NCBI RefSeq assembly: GCF_009733845.1
Contig: NZ_WNXZ01000002.1
Span: 496,001-560,000, forward strand
Length of the DNA stretch: 64,000 nt
Origin: Pseudactinotalea terrae
GTDB lineage: Bacteria > Actinomycetota > Actinomycetes > Actinomycetales > Beutenbergiaceae
Direction of reading: 5' to 3'
Below are positions 42,487-51,304 of the stretch, piece by piece. The translations under genes and the position numbers were made by a program. The stretch's first letter is position 1. Every line of letters starts with the position of its first letter. Under the pieces are notes generated by a model that was given only the letters and a program-made list of their open reading frames with translations, ran no database searches and was not told where the DNA came from.

Positions 42487-42506
42487 GGGGAGCGCTCCCC
42501 GGCGAC

Positions 42507-42512
42507 TAGGCT
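42507..42512 (+). promoter_or_regulatory. Leaderless-type -10 box (TAGGCT) of purK
   Basis: TAGGCT is followed by 8 bases and the purK GTG at 42521. A TTGACC at 42480 is the only -35-like sequence nearby but has a 21-base spacer. Confidence 0.5.
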
Positions 42513-42520
42513 TGCCCCTC

Positions 42521-43666
42521 GTGGGTCCCGTTGTCGCTGTTGTAGGGGGCGGGCAGCTGGCCCGCATGATGGCCGAGCCTGCAGCCGCGCTGCAGATCCG
42601 GCTCCGAGCGCTGGTGGAGGCCGCTGACGGTGCCGCCGCCCAGGTGCTGCCGGACAGTCCCGTGGGCACGCCGAAGGACATCGCCGACCTGCGCGCGCTC
42701 GTCGACGGCGCCGACGTGCTCACCTTCGAGCACGAGCACATCCCCGGCGAGCACCTCCGCGCACTGCAGGCCGAGGGCGTGAGCGTCCAGCCCGGCCCGG
42801 AGGCCCTGGCCTGCGCGCAGGACAAGCTCCACATGCGCGAGCGCCTCGGCGCGCTCGGCGTGCCGTGCCCCCGGTGGGCGCGCATCAGCAGCGCCGCCGA
42901 GCTCAACGCCTTCGCCGAGGAGGTCGGCCGGCCCGTCATCGTCAAGACCCCGGTCGGCGGCTACGACGGCAAGGGGGTCCGGGTGGTGGGCTCCGCCGTC
43001 GAGATCTCCGACTGGATGTCCGACGGCGGCCCGCTCCTCGCGGAGGAGAAGGTCCCGTTCGTGCGGGAGCTGGCCGCGCTGGTGGCGCGGCGGCCCTCGG
43101 GCGAGATGCGGTCGTGGCCCGTGGTCGAGACGATCCAGCGCGACGGCGTGTGCGCCGAGGTGGTCTCGCCCGCCCCGGGCCTCGACCCCGCGCTCGCGGC
43201 GCAGGCCGAGGAGATCGCGCGCACCGTCGCGGAGGGCCTCGGGGTGACAGGTGTGCTCGCCGTCGAGATGTTCGCGACGGCGGAGGGGGTGCTCGTCAAC
43301 GAGCTCGCGATGCGGCCCCACAACTCGGGCCACTTCTCGATCGACGGCTCGGTGACCAGCCAGTTCGAGCAGCACCTGCGCGCGGTGCTCGACCTGCCGT
43401 TGGGGGACACGGCCGCCACCGCGCCGTGGGCGGTGATGGTCAACCTGCTCGGTTCCCAGCTGGAGGACCCGGCAGGCGCGTACCCAGCGCTGATGGCGGC
43501 CTACCCGGATGCCAAGGTCCACCTGTACGGCAAAGAGGTGCGCCCCGGGCGCAAGCTCGGGCACGTGACGGTGACCGGTGACGACCTGGAGGTCTGCCGT
43601 GAGCGGGCCACCGCTGCCGTCGCGATCCTGCGCGGCGACGACCCCGAGGAAGAGGAAGCCCGATGA
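42521..43666 (+). CDS. purK: N5-carboxyaminoimidazole ribonucleotide synthase
   Basis: An ATP-grasp enzyme (381 aa) that carboxylates aminoimidazole ribonucleotide in purine synthesis. It has the nucleotide motif [30 protein letters not shown], the ATP-grasp region [17 protein letters not shown], and the catalytic [20 protein letters not shown] segment with [18 protein letters not shown] after it. The GTG at 42521 is chosen for the fit to the family start and the -10 box before it. purE overlaps its stop (ATGA), and the two enzymes act in sequence. Confidence 0.95.
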   Translation: MGPVVAVVGGGQLARMMAEPAAALQIRLRALVEAADGAAAQVLPDSPVGTPKDIADLRALVDGADVLTFEHEHIPGEHLRALQAEGVSVQPGPEALACAQDKLHMRERLGALGVPCPRWARISSAAELNAFAEEVGRPVIVKTPVGGYDGKGVRVVGSAVEISDWMSDGGPLLAEEKVPFVRELAALVARRPSGEMRSWPVVETIQRDGVCAEVVSPAPGLDPALAAQAEEIARTVAEGLGVTGVLAVEMFATAEGVLVNELAMRPHNSGHFSIDGSVTSQFEQHLRAVLDLPLGDTAATAPWAVMVNLLGSQLEDPAGAYPALMAAYPDAKVHLYGKEVRPGRKLGHVTVTGDDLEVCRERATAAVAILRGDDPEEEEAR

Positions 43667-44196
43667 CGCAGCCACTGGTAGGGGTCGTGATGGGCTCTGA
43701 CTCCGACTGGCCCGTGATGGAGCAGGCCGCGCTCGCGCTCGAGGAGTTCGGGGTGCCCTACGAGGCCGACGTGGTCAGCGCCCATCGGATGCCGACCGAC
43801 ATGATCAGCTACGGCGAGCAGGCTGCCGGGCGGGGGCTGCGGGTGATCGTGGCCGGCGCCGGCGGTGCTGCCCACCTGCCCGGGATGCTTGCGGCGGTGA
43901 CGCCGCTGCCGGTGATCGGCGTGCCGGTGCCGCTGGCTCACCTCGACGGCATGGACTCGTTGCTCTCGATCGTGCAGATGCCCGCAGGCGTGCCGGTCGC
44001 GACCGTGAGCGTGGGCGGCGCCCGCAACGCCGGTCTGCTGGCCGTGCGCGTGCTCGCCGCCGGCGGCGACGAGCTCGGTGCCCGGCTGCGCGAGCAGATG
44101 GCGACCTTCCAGGACCAGCTGCGTCAGACCGCCGTCGAGAAGGGCGCGCGACTGCGCGCACAGCGCGGGCAGAAGACCGGATTCAACGCCGGCTAG
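43663..44196 (+). CDS. purE: N5-carboxyaminoimidazole ribonucleotide mutase
   Basis: A class I PurE of 177 aa that converts N5-CAIR, the product of PurK, to CAIR. Motifs are [18 protein letters not shown], the substrate loop VVSAHRMP and [20 protein letters not shown]. The catalytic His of SAHR is present. It is translationally coupled to purK. The C-terminal 25 residues are basic. Confidence 0.96.
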   Translation: MTQPLVGVVMGSDSDWPVMEQAALALEEFGVPYEADVVSAHRMPTDMISYGEQAAGRGLRVIVAGAGGAAHLPGMLAAVTPLPVIGVPVPLAHLDGMDSLLSIVQMPAGVPVATVSVGGARNAGLLAVRVLAAGGDELGARLREQMATFQDQLRQTAVEKGARLRAQRGQKTGFNAG

Positions 44197-44201
44197 TCCC
44201 G

Positions 44202-44222
44202 ATGTTCTACACTGTAGAACAT
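44202..44222 (+). promoter_or_regulatory. 21-bp palindromic operator overlapping the vapB start codon and -10 box
   Basis: ATGTTCTACA and TGTAGAACAT are perfect 10-base arms around one central C. TACACT (44208-44213) inside the palindrome is a -10 box, and the vapB ATG at 44221 shares its first two bases with the palindrome. Binding of the antitoxin or complex here would block RNA polymerase directly; the spacing (7 bases) predicts a leaderless mRNA. Confidence 0.75.
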
Positions 44223-44484
44223 GAGCGAGGTCGGTGTACGAGCACTCAAGCAGAACGCGTCGGCGGTGGTCAGGCAGGCCGCTGCCGGCGAGATCATCAC
44301 GGTGACCGACCGTGGGCGTCCCGTCGCCCAGCTGACCCCGCTGCCGAGCTCGAAGCTGCAGGCGCTGATCGTTGCTGGCGGTGCCCGACCAGCCAGGTAC
44401 GACCTGGCCGATCTCGACGAACCTCCATCAGGCCCGCCGCTGTCCGAGGTTCTCGCTCAGGCGCGCGAGAACGAGCGGTACTGA
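44221..44484 (+). CDS. vapB: Type II antitoxin, Phd/YefM (VapB-like)
   Basis: An 87-aa antitoxin. The N-terminal DNA-binding part SEVGVRALKQNASAVVRQAA, then GEIITVTDRGRPVAQLTPL, is typical of Phd/YefM proteins, and the acidic C-terminus should wrap the toxin. The PIN-domain toxin gene begins within its stop codon (TGATG), so the two are coupled. It starts 24 bases after purE and has its own autoregulatory promoter. Confidence 0.88.
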   Translation: MSEVGVRALKQNASAVVRQAAAGEIITVTDRGRPVAQLTPLPSSKLQALIVAGGARPARYDLADLDEPPSGPPLSEVLAQARENERY

Positions 44485-44876
44485 TGGCGCACTACCTCCA
44501 CACATCTGCTCTGGTCAAGCTGGTCATCGCCGAGGTCGAGACGCCCGCCCTCCGAGGGTGGCTCGCAGAAGGCCATCGTGACTTCGTGGCATCCGATCTC
44601 GCCCGGACCGAGCTCATGCGAGCAGTGCGGCGCGGCGCACCGGACCGGGTGCTGCGGGCGCGGACGGTGCTCGACTCGGTCTCGCTCCTGCGGCTCGACA
44701 CCACCACCTACGAGTCGGCGGGGCGAATCGATCCCGAGAACCTACGCTCGTTGGACGCTCTTCATCTGGCGTCGGCCCTCGAGCTCGGCGACGAGCTCGA
44801 CGCGATGGTCACCTACGACGACCGCCTGGCTGAGGCGGCGCGCCAGAACGGCGTGCCCGTTCTCGCCCCGCGGTGA
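44484..44876 (+). CDS. vapC: PIN-domain toxin VapC with first catalytic Asp replaced by His
   Basis: A 130-aa PIN ribonuclease-like protein. Conserved parts are YLHTSALVKLVIAEVE, DLARTELMRAV (Glu43), LRSLDALHLASALEL and MVTYDDRLAEAA. Active VapC toxins begin with Y-x-D-T-S-A and use that Asp as a metal ligand; here the codon is CAC (His6), one base from GAC. The other three acidic sites remain. The toxin may be weakened or inactive while the antitoxin still regulates. A sequencing error at that base is the other simple explanation. Confidence 0.88.
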   Translation: MAHYLHTSALVKLVIAEVETPALRGWLAEGHRDFVASDLARTELMRAVRRGAPDRVLRARTVLDSVSLLRLDTTTYESAGRIDPENLRSLDALHLASALELGDELDAMVTYDDRLAEAARQNGVPVLAPR

Positions 44877-44930
44877 GGAACTCAAGAGAACTCACCCTCG
44901 CAGGCCCGGCGTGTCGAGCGCTCCCTCGCA

Positions 44931-46052
44931 TCAGCTGCGCAGCGCCGTCGACTCCCGCACCACGAGGGTAGGACTGATGGCCACGCGGTGGACGGGGCGG
45001 TCGGGGCGGGCGACCCGATCGAGGAGCACTGCGACGGCGGCTCGGCCCACCTCCTGGCGCTGGGGTCGCAGCGCCGTCAACGGGGGGCTGGCGAGGGCGG
45101 CGATCTCGTCGTCGTAGGAGATCACCGCAAGATCCTCCGGCACGCGTAGACCACGGGTCTCCGCGTGCTGCACGAGCCGGACTGCCTCCGGGTCGGAGTG
45201 GACCAGCAAGGCGGTGGTGCGGGTGGCGATCACCTTCTCGATCGCGGCTGCCAGGGCGCCGTCGAAATCCGCGTGGGCGCGATCGGGCACCGGTTCCAGG
45301 ACGCCGCCCTCCGACAACCCCCGAGCATGGAGCGCGCGCCGCCAGCCGAGCTGGATCTCCTCCGCGTGGGGGGAGTGCGTCGAGAACACCATCCCCATCT
45401 GCTCGTGCCCGAGATCGACGAGATGGTGAGCGGCCATCTCGCCGCCGAGGGTGTGGTCGGAGATGACCGAGTCGACGGCGCGGCGGTAGCCGTCCACGAC
45501 GGCGGTGCGCTCGACCAGCACCACCGGCACCGGGGCGTCCCGCAGCCACTCGCGCGCACGTTCGCCACCGATGCCCTGCATCGTCGGTGCGGCGAGGATG
45601 CCCACGCAGCCGGCGCCGACCAGTCGGTCGAGATCCGGCCGCTCGTCGGTGGCCTCGTAGCGGGACTCGTGCAGCAACAGCCGCATGCCGGAGTCCCTGA
45701 CCGCGCTCTCGACGCTGCGTGCGATGTCGGGCCAGTACACGCTCAGCGAGGGCACGAGCATGCCGATCACGCCGTCGGGCAAACCGCCGGGCTCGGATCT
45801 GCGCGCGGGTCCGGGGGCGGTGGGGTCGGGCTGGTCCTCGACGACGACCGCACCGCCGTGCACGCGGGTGACGAGGCCCGCATCGTCGAGGTCGGCGAGG
45901 TCGCGCCGGACCGTGACGGGCGTGACCCCGAACTGGGCGGCGAGATCGGCCACGCGGGCGGTGCCGTGCCGCCGGATGGCGGCGAGGATCTGAGCACGTC
46001 GGGTCGCGCCCAGCGCACGGCCCTCGGCCGCTCCGGTGCTGTCGTCGTCCAT
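44931..46052 (-). CDS. Hybrid regulator: DeoR-type helix-turn-helix with LacI-type sugar-binding domain
   Basis: A 373-aa transcription factor. The N-terminal DNA-binding domain (RRAQILAAIRRHGTARVADL, AAQFGVTPVTVRRDLADLDD) is of DeoR type. From about residue 80 it is a LacI/periplasmic-binding-like sensor (IGMLVPSLSVYWPDIARSVE, SYDDEIAALASPPLTAL, GRAAVAVLLDRV). LacI proteins normally have a LacI-type HTH, so this is a domain swap, also known in some other Actinobacteria. It diverges from the dehydrogenase and sugar importer genes and should control them. The ATG at 46052 has AGGAGAG upstream; a GTG at 46076 is less likely. Confidence 0.88.
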   Translation of the reverse strand: MDDDSTGAAEGRALGATRRAQILAAIRRHGTARVADLAAQFGVTPVTVRRDLADLDDAGLVTRVHGGAVVVEDQPDPTAPGPARRSEPGGLPDGVIGMLVPSLSVYWPDIARSVESAVRDSGMRLLLHESRYEATDERPDLDRLVGAGCVGILAAPTMQGIGGERAREWLRDAPVPVVLVERTAVVDGYRRAVDSVISDHTLGGEMAAHHLVDLGHEQMGMVFSTHSPHAEEIQLGWRRALHARGLSEGGVLEPVPDRAHADFDGALAAAIEKVIATRTTALLVHSDPEAVRLVQHAETRGLRVPEDLAVISYDDEIAALASPPLTALRPQRQEVGRAAVAVLLDRVARPDRPVHRVAISPTLVVRESTALRS

Positions 46053-46106
46053 GCTCGCTCTCCTGTGGGTGGACACAGTGTGCCCGGCCCGTGGTCACCG
46101 TCGCAG

Positions 46107-46152
46107 GTTCGATTGTGATCGGTTGACACGATCGAACGTGTTCGCTTACCGT
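46107..46152 (+). promoter_or_regulatory. Promoter with nested operators for the sugar-uptake genes
   Basis: TTGACA (46123-46128) and TACCGT (46147-46152) are separated by 18 bases. Two symmetrical elements overlap them: GTTCGAT (46107) with ATCGAAC (46131), and CGAAC-GT-GTTCG (46133-46144) in the spacer. They share the ATCGAAC half-site. The hybrid regulator encoded on the other side is the obvious candidate to bind here. An A-rich stretch (near 46185) follows in the leader. Confidence 0.65.
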
Positions 46153-46223
46153 GCCATACGGCTCGTTGGATACGCAACGATCATAAACAAACAATCTGGC
46201 TCGACGGTGAGAGATCGGTGGTC

Positions 46224-47231
46224 ATGGCGGACCCGCAGGCATTGCTGGTGATGGCGCGAGCCACGTACCAGCAGCAGTTCGGCCAGGCCGAGCTGGAGCG
46301 GCTCGGCTCCCTCGTCGAGCTCGGCGAACCTCCGTGGTGCGAGGGGTTCGACGGCGTCAACCCGGGGCGGTTGGCCGAGGTCGAGGTGCTCATCACCTCC
46401 TGGGGCTGCCCGGCGATCACCGTGGAGATCCTCGATCGCGCGCCGCGGCTGCGCGCCGTGCTCCACTCGGCCGGGAGCGTGCGGGACCTGGTGGCGCCGC
46501 AGGCCTACGAGCGTGGCATCACGGTGGTCTCGGGTGCCGACGCGAACGCGATCCCGGTCGCCGAGTTCACGCTGGCGGCGATCGTGCTCGCCGGCAAGCG
46601 CGCCATCCCGCTGGCCGCCGCGAACCGCACGGCGCCGATGCCGTGGGGTGCGGTGACCGCGGCGGAGGTCTCCAACCTCGGCCGAACGCTCGGGCTCGTC
46701 GGGTTCTCCCGGATCGGACGCCGCACGCTCGAGCTGGTGCGCGAGGTCCTCGAGCCGGCCCGGGTGCTCGTGGCCGACCCGTACGCCAACGCCGACGCCG
46801 TCGCTGCGGCGGGTGGGGAGCTGGTGCCGCTGGAGCAGCTGCTGCGCGCGGGCGAGATCGTGTCCCTGCACGCCCCGCTCACGGAGGCCACGCGCGGCAT
46901 GATCGGTGCTGCGGAGCTGGCGCTGCTGCCTGACGGCGCCACCCTGATCAACACCGCTCGGGGCGGGCTCGTGGACCACGACGCCCTGCTGGCCGAGTGC
47001 ACGAGCGGCCGGCTCGACGCGATCCTCGACGTCACCGAGCCCGAGCCGCTGCCCGCGGGTCACCCGTTGCTCGCGCTCCCGAACGTGATGATCACGCCGC
47101 ACCTGGCGGGGTCGCTGGGCTCGGAGACGCAACGGCTCGCACGACACACCCTCGACGCGCTCGAGGACCTCCGCGCGGGCAGACCCGTGCGGGGAGCGGT
47201 GGCGCTCGCCGAGATCGGCGTCAGCGCATGA
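46224..47231 (+). CDS. D-2-hydroxyacid dehydrogenase family protein
   Basis: A 335-aa NAD-dependent oxidoreductase of the phosphoglycerate dehydrogenase/hydroxypyruvate reductase fold. The catalytic Arg (NTARGGLVDHDALL), Glu (LDVTEPEPLP) and His (ITPHLAGSLG) are present. The nucleotide motif reads GLVGFSRIGRRTL, with Ser in place of the second Gly of GxGxxG. It is the first gene of the sugar-importer operon, so it probably oxidises or reduces an intermediate of the imported compound. A GTG 6 bases upstream is an alternative start. Confidence 0.87.
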   Translation: MADPQALLVMARATYQQQFGQAELERLGSLVELGEPPWCEGFDGVNPGRLAEVEVLITSWGCPAITVEILDRAPRLRAVLHSAGSVRDLVAPQAYERGITVVSGADANAIPVAEFTLAAIVLAGKRAIPLAAANRTAPMPWGAVTAAEVSNLGRTLGLVGFSRIGRRTLELVREVLEPARVLVADPYANADAVAAAGGELVPLEQLLRAGEIVSLHAPLTEATRGMIGAAELALLPDGATLINTARGGLVDHDALLAECTSGRLDAILDVTEPEPLPAGHPLLALPNVMITPHLAGSLGSETQRLARHTLDALEDLRAGRPVRGAVALAEIGVSA

Positions 47232-47313
47232 CGCCTTCCGACTCAATGACGCACAACCAACCACCAGGGCCCGATCCACGGGCCGGATCTCAGCAGGAGA
47301 GGAAGTACACGCG

Positions 47314-48606
47314 ATGAAGCGGATGACGAAAGCCGGTGTGGCGGCGGTAGCAGGAGCCACGCTCATGCTCGCGGGCTGCTCGGGCGACAACGGCGGCGGC
47401 GGGGGCGACGGCGGTCCCGTGGACCTGGTGCTCGCGGGGTGGTCGCTCTCGACCACGCCCGAGTTCCAGGTGCTCGTGGACGGCTTCACCGAGCAGAACC
47501 CCGAGGTGACGATCGACGTCCTCGAGTACGACGCCGCCAACTACGACACGCAGCTGACCGCTGACCTGGCGGCCGGCTCGGCACCGGACCTGTACCCGCT
47601 CAAGACGGTGACGACGCTGCCCACCTACCAGGAGGGCGGCCAGCTGGTCGACGTCAGCGACGTCGCGTCCGAGCTCAGCGGCGACATCCTGGGCGTCGAC
47701 GCCTACGTCGTCGACGGCGCCACCTACGCGATTCCGTACCGGCAGGATGCCTGGTTCCTCTACTACAACCAGGAGCTGTTCGACCAGGCGGGTGTCGACG
47801 CGCCGGACGGCACCTGGACGTGGGACGACTACGTGGCCGCCTCGTCCGCGCTGCAGGAAGGCCTGGCGGGCACCGACGCGAAGGCCACCTACCAGCACGG
47901 GTGGGCCAGCCTGGTGCAGGGCTTCGCGAACGCCCAAGCCGGCTCGGACGAGAAGTTCCTCGCCGCCGAGTGGGACTACATGGTGCCGTTCTACGAGCGT
48001 GCGCTCGAGCTGCAGGATGCGGGCGCGCAGGAGAGCTACGGCACCGTGACGACCAACTCGCTCACCTACCAGGGCCAGTTCGGCACGCAGAAGGTCGCGA
48101 TGATGCCGATGGGCTCGTGGTACGTGGCGACGCTGCTCGCGCAGCAGGAGAGCGGTGACGCCGACACCTTCGGCTGGAGCTTCGCGCCGATGCCGCAGCT
48201 CGACGACAGCACGCTCGACGCCCCGATCACGCAGGGCAACCCGACCGCGATCGGCATCAACCCGGCGATCGACGAGGACAAGCTCGACGCCGCCAAGGAG
48301 TTCCTGGCCTACATCGGCTCGGAGGAGGCGGCGAGCGAGCTGGCCGCGATCGGGATCATGCCCGCCTACACCACCGAGGCCGTGGCCGAGGTGATGTTCG
48401 GGCTCGAGGGTGTGCCGACCGATGACGTGGCGCGCACTGCGTTCTCCGCGCAGCAGCCGGTGCCCGAGGCCCCGGTGAACTCCGGAACGCCGCCGCTGCA
48501 GACGATCCTCGACGACGCTCACTCGGAGATCATGACCGGCAACATCAGCCCGGCCGACGGCATCGCCGCTGCGATCGCCCGCGCTCAGGACGAGGTCCTG
48601 GGCTGA
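47314..48606 (+). CDS. Sugar ABC transporter substrate-binding lipoprotein
   Basis: A 430-aa extracytoplasmic binding protein of the MalE/UgpB family. The lipobox LMLAGC places the lipidated Cys at residue 22, followed by a Gly-rich linker. Typical elements are the PEFQVLVDGFTEQNPEVTID lobe, AYVVDGATYAIPYRQDAWFL and WTWDDYVAASSALQEG. It is followed by two MalF/MalG-type permeases. No ATPase is encoded in the cluster; such importers commonly share a housekeeping MsiK-type ATPase encoded elsewhere. The ribosome site AGGAGAGGA is strong. Confidence 0.93.
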   Translation: MKRMTKAGVAAVAGATLMLAGCSGDNGGGGGDGGPVDLVLAGWSLSTTPEFQVLVDGFTEQNPEVTIDVLEYDAANYDTQLTADLAAGSAPDLYPLKTVTTLPTYQEGGQLVDVSDVASELSGDILGVDAYVVDGATYAIPYRQDAWFLYYNQELFDQAGVDAPDGTWTWDDYVAASSALQEGLAGTDAKATYQHGWASLVQGFANAQAGSDEKFLAAEWDYMVPFYERALELQDAGAQESYGTVTTNSLTYQGQFGTQKVAMMPMGSWYVATLLAQQESGDADTFGWSFAPMPQLDDSTLDAPITQGNPTAIGINPAIDEDKLDAAKEFLAYIGSEEAASELAAIGIMPAYTTEAVAEVMFGLEGVPTDDVARTAFSAQQPVPEAPVNSGTPPLQTILDDAHSEIMTGNISPADGIAAAIARAQDEVLG

Positions 48607-48687
48607 TCCGACCGTCGGGGTTGGTGACCGGCACCTGCCGGCGCCACCCCGATCGGCATCCCACGCCACACGCTGCAAGGAGCACGC

Positions 48688-49599
48688 ATGTCAGCGACGA
48701 CCATCGAGCGGCCCCGGGCCCCCGGCCGGCGCCTGAGGCGCCGACGCGCCCTGGTGGGATGGACCTTCATCCTGCCGAACTTCCTCGGGTTCGCCACGTT
48801 CACCCTCGTCCCGGTGCTGATCCTCATGTACCTGGGGTTCACGAGCTGGAACGCCTTCGGCGCGGCCGAGTTCACGGGGCTGGAGAACTACGAGCGACTG
48901 CTGTCCGACAGCACCTTCCACACCGCGCTGCTCAACACGCTGTACTACGCGGTCTTCCACATCCCGCTCACGCTGGTGGCGGCGCTGGGCCTGGCCGTCC
49001 TGCTCAACCAAAAGCTGCGCGGGGTGGCCTTCTTCCGCACGGTCGCGTTCTTCCCCTACATCACCTCGATCGTGGCGATCGCCGTCGTCTGGAACATGCT
49101 GTTCTCGCCCGAGGCGGGGCCGGTCAACCAGTTCCTCGAGGCGATCGGGATCGCGAGCCCGCCGGGCTGGACGACCTCGACCGACTGGGCGATGCCCGCG
49201 ATCATCCTGGTCTCGATCTGGCGCGACATGGGCTACTACATGCTGCTGTTCCTCGCGGGTCTGCAGGCGATCCCGGGCGAGCTGTACGAGGCCGCACGCA
49301 TCGACGGCGCCAACGCGTGGCAGCGGTTCCGGAACGTCACGATGCCTGGGCTGCGCCCGACGACCTTCTTCGTCACCGTGATGCTGACGATCGGCAGCTT
49401 CAAGGTCTTCGACCTGATCCTCGTGATGACCAACGGCGGCCCCGGCACAGCCACCTTGGTGCTGTCGCAATACATCTACGACACCGGCTTCGTGGAGCGG
49501 GACTTCGGGTACGCCTCCACGGTGGCGATCGTGCTGTTCCTCATCTGCATCGGGGTCACGGTGCTGCAGTTCCTGGTGAACAAGCGAAGGGAGCGATGA
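48688..49599 (+). CDS. Sugar ABC transporter permease (MalF/UgpA type)
   Basis: A 303-aa permease with six helices. The N-terminal RRRRALVGWTFILPNFLGFA helix and the EAA loop EAARIDGANAWQRFRNVTMP, which meets the ATPase, are typical. It lies 81 bases after the binding-protein gene and its stop overlaps the start of the second permease. Confidence 0.94.
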   Translation: MSATTIERPRAPGRRLRRRRALVGWTFILPNFLGFATFTLVPVLILMYLGFTSWNAFGAAEFTGLENYERLLSDSTFHTALLNTLYYAVFHIPLTLVAALGLAVLLNQKLRGVAFFRTVAFFPYITSIVAIAVVWNMLFSPEAGPVNQFLEAIGIASPPGWTTSTDWAMPAIILVSIWRDMGYYMLLFLAGLQAIPGELYEAARIDGANAWQRFRNVTMPGLRPTTFFVTVMLTIGSFKVFDLILVMTNGGPGTATLVLSQYIYDTGFVERDFGYASTVAIVLFLICIGVTVLQFLVNKRRER

Positions 49600-50498
49600 T
49601 GGCCACGCTCACGCTCGACCCGCCGAGCACCGGGACCGGCACCCCGGGCAACCGCGGCCGCGCGGACCGGCGGACAGGTCTGCACCTCGTCGGCCGGGTG
49701 CTGCTCTATGCGGTGATGCTCGTCGCTGCCGCGGCGATCCTCGTGCCGTTCGTGTGGATGGTCACGTCGTCGCTGAAGAACAGCACCCAGGTCTTCACGG
49801 TGCCGATCCAGTGGTTGCCGGACCCCGTCGTCTGGCAGAACTACCTGGACATCTGGACCAAGGCCGACATGAGCACGTGGCTGCGTAACACGCTGCTGCT
49901 CTCGGTGGTCATCACGTTCCTGCAGGTGCTGACCGGCAGCTTCGCGGCCTACGGCTTCTCGAAGGTCCGGTTCCCCGGCCGGGACGTGCTGTTCCTGGCC
50001 TACGTCGGCACGATCGCGGTGCCGTGGCAGGCGTACATGATTCCGCAGTTCATCCTGATGTCGAGGTTCGAGCTCTCGAACACGCTGTGGGCGATGATCG
50101 CGCTGCAGGCATTCGGGGCGTTCGGCGTGTTCCTCATGAAGCAGTACTACGAGTCGATCCCCGAGGAGCTGTCCGAGGCCGCCCGCATCGACGGGCTCTC
50201 GGAGTACGGCATCTGGCGCCGCGTGGTGCTGCCGCTGTCCGGACCCGCCGTGGCCTCGCTGTCGCTGCTGACGTTCGTCAACGTGTGGAACGACTACCTC
50301 GGCCCGCTCATCTACCTGCGGTCACCCGAGATCTGGACGATCCAGATCGGGTTGAAGTCGCTGGTGTCGCAGTACAACGCCGAGTACGCGCTGATCATGA
50401 CCGGATCGGTGCTCTCGGTGCTGCCGATCGCGATCATCTTCATGCTCGGGCAGCGCTACTTCGTGCAGGGCATCGCGACCACGGGTGTGAAGGGATGA
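49596..50498 (+). CDS. Sugar ABC transporter permease (MalG/UgpE type)
   Basis: A 300-aa permease. Features are the FVWMVTSSLKNSTQVFTVPI helix exit, TGSFAAYGFSKVRFPGRD, and the EAA loop EAARIDGLSEYGIWRRVVLP. Two consecutive ATG codons (49596 and 49599) are possible starts, the first overlapping the previous stop (ATGA). Together with the preceding permease and lipoprotein it forms one importer. Confidence 0.94.
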   Translation: MMATLTLDPPSTGTGTPGNRGRADRRTGLHLVGRVLLYAVMLVAAAAILVPFVWMVTSSLKNSTQVFTVPIQWLPDPVVWQNYLDIWTKADMSTWLRNTLLLSVVITFLQVLTGSFAAYGFSKVRFPGRDVLFLAYVGTIAVPWQAYMIPQFILMSRFELSNTLWAMIALQAFGAFGVFLMKQYYESIPEELSEAARIDGLSEYGIWRRVVLPLSGPAVASLSLLTFVNVWNDYLGPLIYLRSPEIWTIQIGLKSLVSQYNAEYALIMTGSVLSVLPIAIIFMLGQRYFVQGIATTGVKG

Positions 50499-51196
50499 CG
50501 GTGGCGAGCGAGCGGCGCCCGCTGCTGCGGATCTCGGGCATCGCCTGGGAGTCGATCTTCAGCACGGTCGCCGGCGCGTTGATCGCGAACCTGTGTCTGG
50601 CGATCGCCTCGGCGCCGCTGCTCGTGCTGCTGATCACGACCGACCCGCGCCGATCCTGGCCCGCGCTCGCGGTCGCAGCCGTCGCAGCGGTCCCGGCGCT
50701 GCCTGCGCTGTTCGCCGTGTTCCGGCACCTGACCGAGGCCCGCAGCGGCAGCGTGGTCGTGGCCTTCTGGTCCGGCTGGTGGCGCACGATGCGCCGCTCC
50801 CTCGCGATCGGCGCCGGGGTGGTGGCGCTGTCGGTGGTGATCACCATCGACCTCGTCGTGCTCGGCGCCAGCCGCTGGGCCGTGCTCCTCGGCGGGCTCC
50901 TCATGGTTGTGCTCGCCCTTGCCGTCTCGACGGCGGTGCTCGCCCTGGTCGCGAGCGTCGAGCGGCCGGATGCGCGGCTGCGCGACGTGCTCCGCGCGTG
51001 TCTCTATCTCGCGGTGAGGCGTTGGTACCTCAGCATCGCCGCCCTCGTGATCCTCGGGCTGCAGGCCGCGTTGTTCACGCTCCACCCGGCCCTGGCAATC
51101 GGGCTGTCGGCGACACCCCTGCTGTACGCGCTGTGGAGCAACGCACGGTTCACCCTCGGTCCGATCCTCCCGGTGGGCTCGCACATCGCCACCTGA
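50495..51196 (+). CDS. DUF624 (YesL-like) membrane protein
   Basis: A 233-aa protein with about five transmembrane helices. The pattern RISGIAWESIFSTVAGALIA, LPALFAVFRHLTEARSGSVV and a later ACLYLAVRRWYLSIAALVIL is typical of DUF624/YesL proteins, which accompany carbohydrate ABC importers. The function is unknown. Its ATG overlaps the stop of the permease gene (ATGA), so it belongs to the same operon and may be its last gene. Confidence 0.85.
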   Translation: MTVASERRPLLRISGIAWESIFSTVAGALIANLCLAIASAPLLVLLITTDPRRSWPALAVAAVAAVPALPALFAVFRHLTEARSGSVVVAFWSGWWRTMRRSLAIGAGVVALSVVITIDLVVLGASRWAVLLGGLLMVVLALAVSTAVLALVASVERPDARLRDVLRACLYLAVRRWYLSIAALVILGLQAALFTLHPALAIGLSATPLLYALWSNARFTLGPILPVGSHIAT

Positions 51197-51304
51197 GCGG
51201 TTTCCACACGCTTCCGTTCACTTCCGGCGGCGGGAGCGCGCGCCCTCTCGATGGGACCCGCCGTTCGCCGTGGGTCTCCCGGGCGCGTCTGGAAGGCTGG
51301 CGAC

